Shown in pieces: positions 1 through 8,292 of a DNA stretch of 64,000 nt. Within the stretch, counting starts at the first letter, position 1; every line of letters starts with the position of its first letter. Below the pieces are notes generated by a model. It was not told the origin of the DNA and did no database searches. It was given only the letters and a program-made list of their open reading frames with translations. Location of the stretch: positions 1 through 64,000 of the forward strand of contig CADCBQ010000006.1 of assembly GCA_902799745.1 (NCBI GenBank). Direction: 5' to 3'. The translations under genes and the position numbers were made by a program. The stretch is from Fibrobacter succinogenes (lineage in GTDB: Bacteria > Fibrobacterota > Fibrobacteria > Fibrobacterales > Fibrobacteraceae).

Positions 1-1036
1 CAGGACGAAGTCATGGAAATGTTCGACAAGTTCGTGACTGAAGTTTTGGGCAAGGTTTGGAACTTCGAACCGCCGCGCCACATCCGCCGTATGAAGTGGG
101 CAGAAGCGATGCTCAAGTATGGTTCCGATAAGCCGGACCTCCGCTTCGACCTCGAAATCCACGATGTGTCTGAAATCGGTGCAAAGTCCAACTTCGGCGT
201 TTTCAAGAACTGCGTTGCCGCCGGTGGCAAGATCCGCGGTATCGCTGCCAAGGGTTGCGTCGACTTCACTCGTAAGCAGATCGACGAACTCACCGCTTAC
301 GTTGCCAAGTACGGTTCCAAGGGCCTCGTGTGGATGCGCGTCAAGGAAAATGACGAAGTGGAAACCCAGGTCGGCAAGTTCTTTACTACCGAACAACTTA
401 ACGAACTCCGCGACGCTGTCGGCGCCAAGTGCGGCGACATGATGTTCTTCATCGCCGGTCCGGAAAAGGTTGCTGCAACCGCTATGGGTCAGCTCCGCTT
501 GGAAGTCGCCCGTATCAAGGGTCTCCGCGATCCGAAGAAGCGTGAATTTGTGTGGATTACCGAATTCCCGATGTTCGAATACAGCGACACCTATGCACCA
601 CCCGTTCACCAACCCGCTTCCGGAACATCTGGACATGATGCTCGGTGGCAACCTCAAGGATTGCAACGCCGAAGCTTATGACCTTGTTCTTAACGGTGTG
701 GAAATCGGCGGTGGTTCTATCCGTATTCACAACCCGGAAGTCCAGGAAAAGGTGTTCCGCCTGCTCGGTCTTACCGAAGAACAGGTTCGCACCAAGTTCG
801 GCTTCTTCGTTGACGCCTTCAAGTACGGCGCTCCTCCGCACGGTGGTCTCGCCTTCGGTCTCGACCGCGTTGTCGCTACCATGGAAGGTGAAGAATCTAT
901 CCGTGACTACATCGCGTTCCCGAAGAACACGAGCGCTTCTAGCCCGATGGACCAGTGCCCGAGCGAAGTGGATCTGCAGCAGCTGCAGGACATCCACATC
1001 TCCGTGCAGATGCCTAAGACCGCTGAAAAGAAATAA
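1..1036 (+). CDS. aspS: Aspartyl-tRNA synthetase, 3' part, broken by a frameshift
   Basis: Class II aminoacyl-tRNA synthetase that charges tRNA-Asp in the cytoplasm. The 5' end lies outside the window. Codons run in frame from base 1 through the GAD insertion domain to the motif FPMFEYSDT near base 591. The protein then continues in another frame from MHHPFTNP (base 593) through the motif 3 region GGLAFGLDRV and the C-terminal AFPKNTSASSPMD block to the stop at 1034-1036. In the family several residues separate FPMFE from MHHPFT; here only 13 bases do, so a segment whose length is not a multiple of three appears to be missing. The gene is normally essential. A sequencing or assembly error is therefore as likely as a real lesion compensated by another copy. 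Identity is certain; intactness is not. Confidence 0.93.
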
Positions 1037-1042
1037 TCGTAA

Positions 1043-1115
1043 GCCGAGAGTCGCGGCGAAATTCATTTCGCCATGACCGAGGCGCAGATTATTGCACTCG
1101 AAGAGTGCAACTAAG
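1043..1115 (+). repeat. Intergenic hairpin repeat, family 1, copy a
   Basis: Starts six bases after the aspS stop. It contains two perfect hairpins: stem 1055-1061/1066-1072 (7 bp, loop of 4) and stem 1092-1099/1103-1110 (8 bp, loop GAA). The order and the flanking words (cgagag, cgcg, catg-ccgag, gcactc) match the copy at 10453-10533. The first stem has a different sequence in the two copies but still pairs. Confidence 0.75.
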
Positions 1116-1136
1116 AATTCTTTTCAATAAGATTAA

Positions 1137-1168
1137 TAGTTCCTCGGTAACCCCGAGGAACTATTTTT
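1137..1168 (+). terminator. Rho-independent terminator after aspS
   Basis: Perfect 11-bp stem (1137-1147 with 1153-1163), 5-base loop, followed by TTTTT at 1164-1168. Confidence 0.9.
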
Positions 1169-1255
1169 GCATTCTATTCTTTGGCGCAAGCGCGGAAACA
1201 TGTGAGTTTACGCAAGAAAACAATTTTTCACATTCATTTTCGGCATTTGGGAATC

Positions 1256-1281
1256 AGTCTTTGCTAAATTGAGCAAAGACT
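1256..1281. promoter_or_regulatory. Perfect 10-bp inverted repeat in the aqpZ leader
   Basis: AGTCTTTGCT (1256-1265) and AGCAAAGACT (1272-1281) are exact reverse complements around a 6-base spacer. The repeat ends 27 bases before the aqpZ start. No T-run follows it, so it is more likely an operator or a 5'-UTR hairpin than a terminator. What binds it is unknown. Confidence 0.55.
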
Positions 1282-1308
1282 CTTAACCCCAATATGGAGA
1301 AAATTCAA

Positions 1309-2040
1309 ATGAAACTTACTACTCGCGCTATTGCCGAAGCTATCGGCACCTTCTGGCTTGTGTTTGGCGGCTGCGGTGCAGCCGTGCTCGCTTGCGGCGT
1401 TCCCACCACCGGTATCGGCTATGTGGGCGTATCGCTTGCCTTCGGCCTTACGGTGCTCACCATGGCATACGCCATCGGTCACATTTCGGGCTGCCACTTG
1501 AACCCGGCTGTCACGCTCGGTCAGGTTGCCGGCGGCCGCTTCCCCGCTAAGGAAGCTCCGGCATACATCGCCGCCCAGGTCATTGGCGGTATCATCGCAG
1601 CAGCGCTCCTTTACGTGATTGCATGCCCCGACCTCACCAACGCTGGCATCGGTGCCTTCGCTACTAACGGCTGGTCCGACGCCCTCAACAACGGCGTGAA
1701 CGCCTTTGGCGGCAAGACCTCCGGCGTGCTTTCCGCATTCCTGATTGAAACTGTGCTCACGGCCATCTTCCTGTTCGTGATCATGGGTGCTACCGATGGC
1801 CGTGCTCCGGCAGGCTTCGCCCCGATTGCCATCGGCCTCTGCCTTACGCTCATCCACCTCATCTCTATCCCGGTGACCAACACCTCCGTGAACCCGGCCC
1901 GCTCTACCGCTATGGCTGTGTTCGTTGGCGGCGCTGCCATCAAGCAGCTCTGGCTCTTCTGGGTAGCCCCGATTCTCGGTGGCGTAATCGGCGGCATCGC
2001 TTACAAGTGCATTGCCGAATGCAAGTGCAGCAAGAAGTAA
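1309..2040 (+). CDS. aqpZ: Aquaporin Z-type water channel
   Basis: Six-transmembrane MIP-family channel of the inner membrane for water permeation, 243 residues, the usual AqpZ length. The near-identical AqpZ landmarks [31 protein letters not shown] and [13 protein letters not shown] are present, with both NPA half-helix motifs. The His of LIHLIS, the Thr of TNTS and the Arg of NPAR fit the narrow water-type selectivity filter rather than a glycerol facilitator. An upstream ATG at 1294 overlaps the ribosome binding site GGAGA (1296-1300), so the ATG at 1309 is the better start. The gene is single, bounded by terminators on both sides, with a perfect inverted repeat in its leader. Confidence 0.95.
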   Translation: MKLTTRAIAEAIGTFWLVFGGCGAAVLACGVPTTGIGYVGVSLAFGLTVLTMAYAIGHISGCHLNPAVTLGQVAGGRFPAKEAPAYIAAQVIGGIIAAALLYVIACPDLTNAGIGAFATNGWSDALNNGVNAFGGKTSGVLSAFLIETVLTAIFLFVIMGATDGRAPAGFAPIAIGLCLTLIHLISIPVTNTSVNPARSTAMAVFVGGAAIKQLWLFWVAPILGGVIGGIAYKCIAECKCSKK

Positions 2041-2070
2041 TTTTCTAGCTCAATTTTCATACTCACTTTG

Positions 2071-2105
2071 AATGCCCGGACCCCGCGTTCGGGCATTTAT
2101 TTTTA
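2071..2105 (+). terminator. Rho-independent terminator after aqpZ
   Basis: Stem AATGCCCG (2071-2078) with CGGGCATT (2090-2097), extended by two further pairs, then a T-rich tail. The rest of the gap to 2298 is AT-rich and should hold the promoter of the next gene. Confidence 0.85.
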
Positions 2106-2298
2106 CACAAAAAACTGCGAAATTTTTACAAAAACAAAAATTCGGGACATTTCACCCCATGTAAAACTTAAACGCCCGCAAGAAACGTCAAAACCACCCA
2201 AAATAGCTGTAAATAATACCTTAACAAAGGGCTTTTTCACCTTAAAACATTATAGTTTATAGCTTGGTGTATAAGGGTTGTAATACAAGGGGCAAATT

Positions 2299-4683
2299 AT
2301 GCAAAAAAAAGCACTATTACTATCGGTCGTTGCAGGCGCACTACTGATCGGTTGTTCTGACGATTCCAAAGATCCAAATACACTTACAGACCCGCTTGGC
2401 GCGGAAATCCCCACCACCCCTTATATCGATCCTGTCACAGGTGACTATGTCAACCCCGAAACCGGCGAATCTATCCCGACCGTCGATTACGTCAATCCCG
2501 AAACAGGCGAAACAGTCCCCGGCATTCAAGTGACCGACCCCGAAACAGGCGAAACAGTAACTGTTCCGGTCGTCATTCCAGCCCCCGTTTCTAGCGCAAG
2601 TACTCAGCCGGGCACCGAACAACCCGGTGTTTCAAGCGCATCTACGGACCCCGCTACAAATCCGACGGATCCGAACGATCCCCAAAATCCGAACCAAAGC
2701 CCGACAAATCCGACTTCTTCGGCTCAAATTCAATATTTATCGTCCAGCAGCCTCAAGGAATACGAAGATAACCACAAGGCCAAGGCGACATTCCTCCCGA
2801 AAGCGGGTTTCTACAGCAGTTTGACCATTGAACCGCCTACCCCGCAAAAGGGCGGTCAAATCAAGTGTACCTTTGACGGTTCCTTCCCCACCCAAAATTC
2901 CGAATCGATCACGCAAGCAAAGCAGATTACCGAGAACACCGTTATCCGCTGCTCTGAATTCGTGAACGGTCAGCCGGCCGATACCACCACGCAGACATAC
3001 TTTATCAACGAAAAGGTTTCGATGCCTGTGGTGGCCTTGACCGTGAATCACACCGACATGTTCGACTCTTCCAGGGGTCTTTACGCAACTGGTGACTTGA
3101 ACGGAGGCGGCATGGGCGGCATGCCCGGCGGCATGAACTTTGGCGGAGGCAATGTTTCGGACAACAGCAACCCGAAATGCACCGAGCCCTGCAAGCAGGC
3201 AAACTTCTGGAAAGACACCGAACTCCCCGTGCACGTGGAATACTTCGAAAACGGAAGCTCGACGACAGAAAAGACTTGGGAAATTGACGCAGGCATTTCG
3301 ATTATCGGTAACTGGAGCCGCTACAAGCCCAAAAAGAGCGTTGCCATCAAGATGGATAACGACGACTACGGCGATAAGGTTCTCAAGTATTCGTTCTTCA
3401 AGACCCGCCCCGAAGCAAAGAAGATGAAGAGCTTCAACTTGCGCAACAACGGTAACCGTTTCTGGACGGACTACTTTGGCGACCCGATGCTTGTAAGCCT
3501 GATGGAAGGCACCGATGTGGACTACCAGCGCAGCCTGCAAGTAGTCGTATTCTACAACGGTGAATACTTCGGCATTCACGACTTGCGCGAACGCCTGAAC
3601 AGAAGTTTTGTAGAAACAAATTATGGCATTGATTCTAAATCCATTAACGTGGTCAAGAACTGCGCCAACGGAGACGACGGTTGCATGAACGGATGGGCCC
3701 CCAGCGGTACCAACGGAGCCTCCAGTGCAGAATTTGGCCAGTTGACCAACTCGATTACCAGCGGGAACTTCGAAGGCGAAAACAACCAACAATACGCGCA
3801 ACTCAAAGAAAAATTGAACGTCAACAGTTTCGCCCAGTACATGATTGCCGAAATGTATATCCATAACGGCGACTGGCCGAATAACAATATTCGCGCTTGG
3901 GGCAGCCCTCAGAACGGAATCCCGTTCAAGTTCATGATTTTCGACGTGGACCACGGCTACGGATTCTCTCCGGGCATTTCGGGATTCGATACCGAAAGCC
4001 AGAATATGTTCCAGTGGGTGCTGGGTAGCGCCACCATGGATAACGGCCAAGGAAATGGTCAACAGCCTGGCGGACAAGACCCCGGACAAGGTCAATGGCC
4101 CGGCATGGGCGGCGGCATCGGCGGCGGCTGGGGTGGCGGCTTCGGTGGCGGCGCAAATACCACCATCGGTAACATGCTGAAAAAGCTCCTCGCAAACCCC
4201 GAATTCAAGCACTTGTTCATCAACCAGGGTTGCATTCTCTTGAACGACTACCTGACTTACGAAAAGGTCCAGAAGGCGGTGCAGACTATGGCAGCCATGA
4301 TTCCGAGTTCCGAACAGCAACGCGACGAACAGCGCTGGCCGCGCAATCAGTCGGCATTCACCTGGTCTCCTAGCGGTAGCGATCTCTTAAGATTCGCCCA
4401 GAACCGCACCCAGGCATTCAGGCAGGAACTGGCTAATTACTTCGGACTCCAGGGTGAAACGACCGTGACGATTGCGGCTAGCGGAAGCGGCGCAATTCTT
4501 GTTGACGGCATGAGACTCCCGAGCAGCAATTATCAGGGCAAGTTCTTTACCGGCGTAGACATGACTCTCACCGCCGTTCCTGAACCGGGCCGCGTATTCG
4601 GCGGTTGGTCTGACGGCAATACTGATAACCCGAGAACGGTCCAAATCAGTAACGGAGCCAACTACACCGCCGTATTCAAGTAA
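2299..4683 (+). CDS. CotH-kinase family lipoprotein with proline/threonine linker
   Basis: Secreted, lipid-anchored protein of 794 residues. A lipobox (LLIGC, Cys19) is followed by about 120 low-complexity residues with tandem (D/N)PETGE units and P/T/N-rich spacer. Next comes a chitobiase C-terminal/Fn3-associated-like segment (about 160-235: FLPKAGFYSS, CTFDGSFPT). The CotH region (about 245-720) has the hallmark GEYFGIHDLRERLNRS and the metal-binding-like FMIFDVDHGYGF. CotH proteins are atypical kinases known from spore coats; in anaerobic fibre degraders they occur on surface or cellulosome-type proteins. Two Gly-rich inserts (GGGMGGMPGGM; around 600) interrupt the domain. The C-terminus (about 725-794, FGGWSDGNTDNPRTV) resembles the InlB B-repeat-like fold. 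Good ribosome binding site AAGGGG. The family call is firm; the substrate is unknown. Confidence 0.85.
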   Translation: MQKKALLLSVVAGALLIGCSDDSKDPNTLTDPLGAEIPTTPYIDPVTGDYVNPETGESIPTVDYVNPETGETVPGIQVTDPETGETVTVPVVIPAPVSSASTQPGTEQPGVSSASTDPATNPTDPNDPQNPNQSPTNPTSSAQIQYLSSSSLKEYEDNHKAKATFLPKAGFYSSLTIEPPTPQKGGQIKCTFDGSFPTQNSESITQAKQITENTVIRCSEFVNGQPADTTTQTYFINEKVSMPVVALTVNHTDMFDSSRGLYATGDLNGGGMGGMPGGMNFGGGNVSDNSNPKCTEPCKQANFWKDTELPVHVEYFENGSSTTEKTWEIDAGISIIGNWSRYKPKKSVAIKMDNDDYGDKVLKYSFFKTRPEAKKMKSFNLRNNGNRFWTDYFGDPMLVSLMEGTDVDYQRSLQVVVFYNGEYFGIHDLRERLNRSFVETNYGIDSKSINVVKNCANGDDGCMNGWAPSGTNGASSAEFGQLTNSITSGNFEGENNQQYAQLKEKLNVNSFAQYMIAEMYIHNGDWPNNNIRAWGSPQNGIPFKFMIFDVDHGYGFSPGISGFDTESQNMFQWVLGSATMDNGQGNGQQPGGQDPGQGQWPGMGGGIGGGWGGGFGGGANTTIGNMLKKLLANPEFKHLFINQGCILLNDYLTYEKVQKAVQTMAAMIPSSEQQRDEQRWPRNQSAFTWSPSGSDLLRFAQNRTQAFRQELANYFGLQGETTVTIAASGSGAILVDGMRLPSSNYQGKFFTGVDMTLTAVPEPGRVFGGWSDGNTDNPRTVQISNGANYTAVFK

Positions 4684-4709
4684 TTTAGACTGCTACTCCC
4701 ATAATACAA

Positions 4710-4738
4710 AAAGTGGAAGCGAAAAGCGCTTCCACTTT
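4710..4738. terminator. Bidirectional terminator between convergent genes
   Basis: Perfect 12-bp stem (4710-4721 with 4727-4738), 5-base loop, with T-runs on both strands. It serves the CotH gene (+) and the FISUMP gene (-). Confidence 0.85.
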
Positions 4739-4767
4739 CTTTGTATCAACCCTTTGAGTAAAATTGA

Positions 4768-6363
4768 TTAATAATCCTTGACGCAGCGGATGCTGAACGA
4801 ATCATAGCTAGAAGAAGTCGTCTGCAAGCCGAAACTTCCCATCCAGTCGTATTCGTAGTAGGAATAATATTGAGTTTCAGTACGCGTCGTATCGAGAATA
4901 AACTTGCGTTCAGGAACTTCCGGCAGCGAATCGGCAACCGTAGAATCCGAAACAACCGCCGTATCGGCCACCAGGGAATCAGCAGTCGAATCATCAGGCA
5001 CAACAACAACGGGCTCTTCCACGGGATCATCGATGTAAACCGTATCGATTTTCAAACGAACATACACGGAATCGCCTCGCACCCAAAAAGCTGCCTCGTT
5101 AAACGCACTTCTCTCACGAGCACTTCCGTAAGTTGTTGTCAGCATCGTGAAGCCCGTCGAATTCGTAGCGGTCACCCAAGAAGGATCCCACATTCCGTCA
5201 TTGCCAAAGAAATCACCATTATTTTCAGAAGCCGCCCTCAAGTCAAGCCATTCCTCTTTAGAAGGCAGATGCCATCCGTCCGGACATACGGAATCTTTTA
5301 CAGAAGCTCTATATGAAAGTCCAATGTCAAAATACGAAAGAGTATCTTGATGAGATCTGGCATTGCATTTGAGGTAAGAATCGCAAAAGGCATCACCAAC
5401 AGTATAACGCATGTTTTCGGCCATCCAGAAATAGTTACCAATTTTCAGATATCCGTAAACATTACTGTCACGCGAATCCGTAAAATAGCTGTATACAAGA
5501 GAATCGTTAAAATAATTCTTGGCACCTCTCTGGACATACTGCCATACAGAATCGGCTAAACGCATTGCCTCAATATTCTTTTCGCGAACCGACATAAACG
5601 ATTTAAGCGCCGAAGCGGAGTCCGCAACGGACCCCTGGACACAACGAACATTAAACTTGCTCGATTTTCCCGAAAATTCCGCCGTAAAAGCGGAACTGTT
5701 ACTGACATCTACCGTATAAGAAACGGCGTCGTAAGAATTGGACCTGTAAGAAAAGCCGTGATCCGAACTGATACTAATACCATCTGCGGGATTACTTGTC
5801 CAATAGGTTTCTGCGTTTTTCCAGCCACCTTTTTCTGCGTAGGAACATTCAGTTTCCGATTCACACACCGACAGCAAGACTTCCTTAAGCACATCAAATT
5901 CCGCCATGGCCGGCAAATGCCATCCCGGCGGACAGATTCCATCGTTATAAGAGGTATCGCTGTAGTAACCGAAGTTCATTGCAGCGTCATAAGTGTAAGT
6001 CTGGCCTGAAGGTTCCTGAACAGCAGGCGTTAGCTCCGAATCGAGCATTGATGCAATGGGCATAATGCTTCCAGACCAAGAATCATACTCATTCGACGCT
6101 TTCGTCAGTTCCGGAATTCCGAGTGTATCGTAAAAAGCCAAGTTCTCGGCCATCCACACCTGAATGCCGATTTTAACCGTCTTATAAGTCTTTCCATCGC
6201 GCGAGTCGACCATCGAACTCGTCTTGAAAAATTCGCCCTTGCCACCGGAATGAACCGAAGAAGGATTCTCGTAATCATCCGAGTCGCTACTGCCGCCGCA
6301 AGCAGAAAAAAGACTTGCGGCAAATGTCATGGAAAGAGATAAAGCAAGAATGCTTTTTTTCAT
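4768..6363 (-). CDS. FISUMP-domain lipoprotein with two domains
   Basis: Lipoprotein of 531 residues with signal peptide and lipobox SLFSAC. It carries two Fibrobacter major paralogous domains (TIGR02145-like). The first runs from VDSRDGKTYKTVKIG and VWMAENL through CPPGWHLP to FNVRCVQG (about 50-245). The second runs from TDSRDSNVYGYLKIG and FWMAENM through CPDGWHLP to SIRCVKD at the end. A stretch rich in Asp, Ser, Val and Thr (about 440-480) interrupts the second domain. The family is abundant in Fibrobacter and of unknown function, probably exposed on the envelope. Transcription likely starts from a -10 box TATATT at 6401-6396 on this strand. It is divergent from pfp. Confidence 0.9.
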   Translation of the reverse strand: MKKSILALSLSMTFAASLFSACGGSSDSDDYENPSSVHSGGKGEFFKTSSMVDSRDGKTYKTVKIGIQVWMAENLAFYDTLGIPELTKASNEYDSWSGSIMPIASMLDSELTPAVQEPSGQTYTYDAAMNFGYYSDTSYNDGICPPGWHLPAMAEFDVLKEVLLSVCESETECSYAEKGGWKNAETYWTSNPADGISISSDHGFSYRSNSYDAVSYTVDVSNSSAFTAEFSGKSSKFNVRCVQGSVADSASALKSFMSVREKNIEAMRLADSVWQYVQRGAKNYFNDSLVYSYFTDSRDSNVYGYLKIGNYFWMAENMRYTVGDAFCDSYLKCNARSHQDTLSYFDIGLSYRASVKDSVCPDGWHLPSKEEWLDLRAASENNGDFFGNDGMWDPSWVTATNSTGFTMLTTTYGSARERSAFNEAAFWVRGDSVYVRLKIDTVYIDDPVEEPVVVVPDDSTADSLVADTAVVSDSTVADSLPEVPERKFILDTTRTETQYYSYYEYDWMGSFGLQTTSSSYDSFSIRCVKDY

Positions 6364-6395
6364 GATCCTAACCTCTTATTTTTCTGTTTGCGACA

Positions 6396-6401
6396 AATAT
6401 A
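6396..6401 (-). promoter_or_regulatory. -10 box of the FISUMP gene
   Basis: TATATT on the minus strand, about 30 bases before the start codon at 6363, in the 142-bp divergent region shared with pfp. Confidence 0.5.
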
Positions 6402-6505
6402 GATTTTCATTTTCCGTATTGGCGAAACACTTGCAGTTTGTTATATTTACACACGTAATTTTTTAACCCGGCCCGAACATCGGGCAAACTCAAAAGGAAG
6501 ATACA

Positions 6506-8170
6506 ATGGCTGACAATCTGTCCGTCCTCGGCAAGGCTCGCAAGGCCTACCAGCCGAAACTCCCCGCCGCTCTCCGCGACGGCGCTCTCAAAGTCGTCCT
6601 CAACAAGGGCAAGGCTACCGAATCCGTGCGCGACCAGGCCAAGATCAAGGCTCTGTTCCCGAACACCTACGGTGCACCGTACATTTCCATGAAGAAGGCT
6701 ACCAAGGCTCAAGCCGGTAAGGCCCTCAACGTGGGTGTTGTTCTGTCCGGTGGCCAGGCTCCTGGTGGACACAACGTGATTGCAGGTATCTTCGACGGTA
6801 TCAAGAGCATCAGCAAGAATTCCAAGCTCCTCGGCTTCCTCGGCGGTCCGTCTGGTCTCGAAAACGGCAAGTTCATCGTGATCAACGAAAAGATCATGGA
6901 CTCCTACCGCAACACTGGTGGATTCGACATCATCCAGTCCGGCCGTACCAAGCTCGAAACTGAAGAACAGTTCAAGAAGTGCATGGCTGTTGCCAAGGCT
7001 CAGAAGCTCGACGCTATCGTGATCATCGGTGGTGACGACTCCAACACCAACGCTGCTGTTCTCGGTGAATACTTCCAGGCCAACGGCGCAAGCTGCGTGG
7101 TTTGCGGCTGCCCGAAGACCATCGACGGTGACCTCAAGAACGAATACATCGAAACCTCCTTCGGTTTCGACACCGCTGTCAAGACCTATTCCGAACTCAT
7201 CGGCAACATCATGCGCGATGCCAACTCCGCTCAGAAGTACTGGCACTTCATCAAGCTCATGGGCCGTAGCGCTTCTCACATTGCTCTCGAAGCCGCTCTC
7301 CAGACTCACCCGAACATCTGCTTGATTTCCGAAGAAGTCAAGGCCAAGAAGATGAAGCTGAAGCAGGTCATCAAGTACGTCGCAGACATCGTCGCTGCCC
7401 GTGCTGCCGACGGCAAGAACTTCGGCGTCTGCCTGATTCCGGAAGGCCTCCTCGAATTCATCCCGGATGTTGGCGTGCTCATTTCTGAACTCTCTGAAGC
7501 CCTCGCCCACCACGAAAAGGAAGTCGAAGGCCTCGACACCGCCGCTAAGGTTGAAAAGCTCTGCAACTGGATTTCCAAGGCTTCCGCCGAAGTCCTCAAG
7601 AGCCTCCCCTCCACCACTCAGGGCCAGCTGATGCTCGACCGCGACAGCCACGGCAACGTGCAGGTTTCCCTCATCGAAACCGAAAAGCTCGTCATCGAAA
7701 TGGTGAAGAAGGAACTCAAGAGCCGCAAGAACTTCAAGGGCAAGTTCTCCGCCCTCAACCACTTCTTCGGTTACGAAGGCCGCTGCGCCGCTCCGTCGAA
7801 CTTCGACGCCGACTACTGCTACAGCCTCGGTTACACCGCTTCTGTGCTCGCCTTCAACAAGATGAACGGCTACATGAGCTCTGTGCGTGACCTCACGAAG
7901 GGTATCGAAAAGTGGACTGCCGGTGGCATTCCTATCACCATGATGATGAACATCGAACGTCGTCACGGTGCCGACAAGCCGGTGATCCAGAAGGCTCTCG
8001 TTGAACTCGACGGTGCTCCGTTCAAGTTCTTCGCCAAGAACCGCGAAGTTTGGGCCAAGACTGAATCCTACACCTATCCGGGTCCGATCCAGTACTGGGG
8101 TCCGTCTGAAGTCTGTGATGTCACGAACTTCACTATCAAGCTGGAACGCGGCGCAATTAAGGTGAAGTAA
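6506..8170 (+). CDS. pfp: Diphosphate-dependent phosphofructokinase, long type
   Basis: Catalyses reversible phosphorylation of fructose 6-phosphate with PPi instead of ATP, in glycolysis/gluconeogenesis. The 554-residue length is that of the long PFP class (plant-beta or spirochaete type). Visible motifs: GVVLSGGQAPGGHN at the phosphate site; GGDDSN at about residue 175, where the second Asp marks PPi dependence; PKTIDGDLKN with the catalytic Asp; MGRSASHIALE for sugar phosphate. Ribosome binding site AAAGGAAG. Single gene with its own promoter region and terminator. A PPi-using enzyme here fits the membrane and soluble pyrophosphatases encoded downstream at 13611 and 31604. Confidence 0.95.
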   Translation: MADNLSVLGKARKAYQPKLPAALRDGALKVVLNKGKATESVRDQAKIKALFPNTYGAPYISMKKATKAQAGKALNVGVVLSGGQAPGGHNVIAGIFDGIKSISKNSKLLGFLGGPSGLENGKFIVINEKIMDSYRNTGGFDIIQSGRTKLETEEQFKKCMAVAKAQKLDAIVIIGGDDSNTNAAVLGEYFQANGASCVVCGCPKTIDGDLKNEYIETSFGFDTAVKTYSELIGNIMRDANSAQKYWHFIKLMGRSASHIALEAALQTHPNICLISEEVKAKKMKLKQVIKYVADIVAARAADGKNFGVCLIPEGLLEFIPDVGVLISELSEALAHHEKEVEGLDTAAKVEKLCNWISKASAEVLKSLPSTTQGQLMLDRDSHGNVQVSLIETEKLVIEMVKKELKSRKNFKGKFSALNHFFGYEGRCAAPSNFDADYCYSLGYTASVLAFNKMNGYMSSVRDLTKGIEKWTAGGIPITMMMNIERRHGADKPVIQKALVELDGAPFKFFAKNREVWAKTESYTYPGPIQYWGPSEVCDVTNFTIKLERGAIKVK

Positions 8171-8194
8171 TTTAGACTTCGTCTAAAACTTAAG

Positions 8195-8225
8195 TCCCTC
8201 GCATTTTTGCGAGGGATATTTTTGT
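8195..8225 (+). terminator. Rho-independent terminator after pfp
   Basis: TCCCTCGC (8195-8202) pairs with GCGAGGGA (8209-8216), then TATTTTT. A smaller hairpin (TTTAGAC/GTCTAAA, 8171-8187) lies directly after the stop codon. Confidence 0.85.
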
Positions 8226-8292
8226 TTTTAACAATTATTAAAAATGGCGGGCAATAGCCCGCCACTTCTAACAGTCTACTGTCTACTTCCTA

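Noticed and set aside
2068..2262. 64-codon ORF after aqpZ
   Set aside because: It starts inside the aqpZ terminator hairpin and has no ribosome site; Lys/Thr-rich random composition.
2737..4320. 527-codon open frame opposite the CotH gene
   Set aside because: Antisense shadow of a strongly supported gene; no ribosome site or recognisable domain.
6407..7966. 519-codon open frame on the minus strand opposite pfp
   Set aside because: It mirrors the third-position GC bias of pfp; composition is Val/Glu/Asp-heavy with no domain, and pfp is certain.
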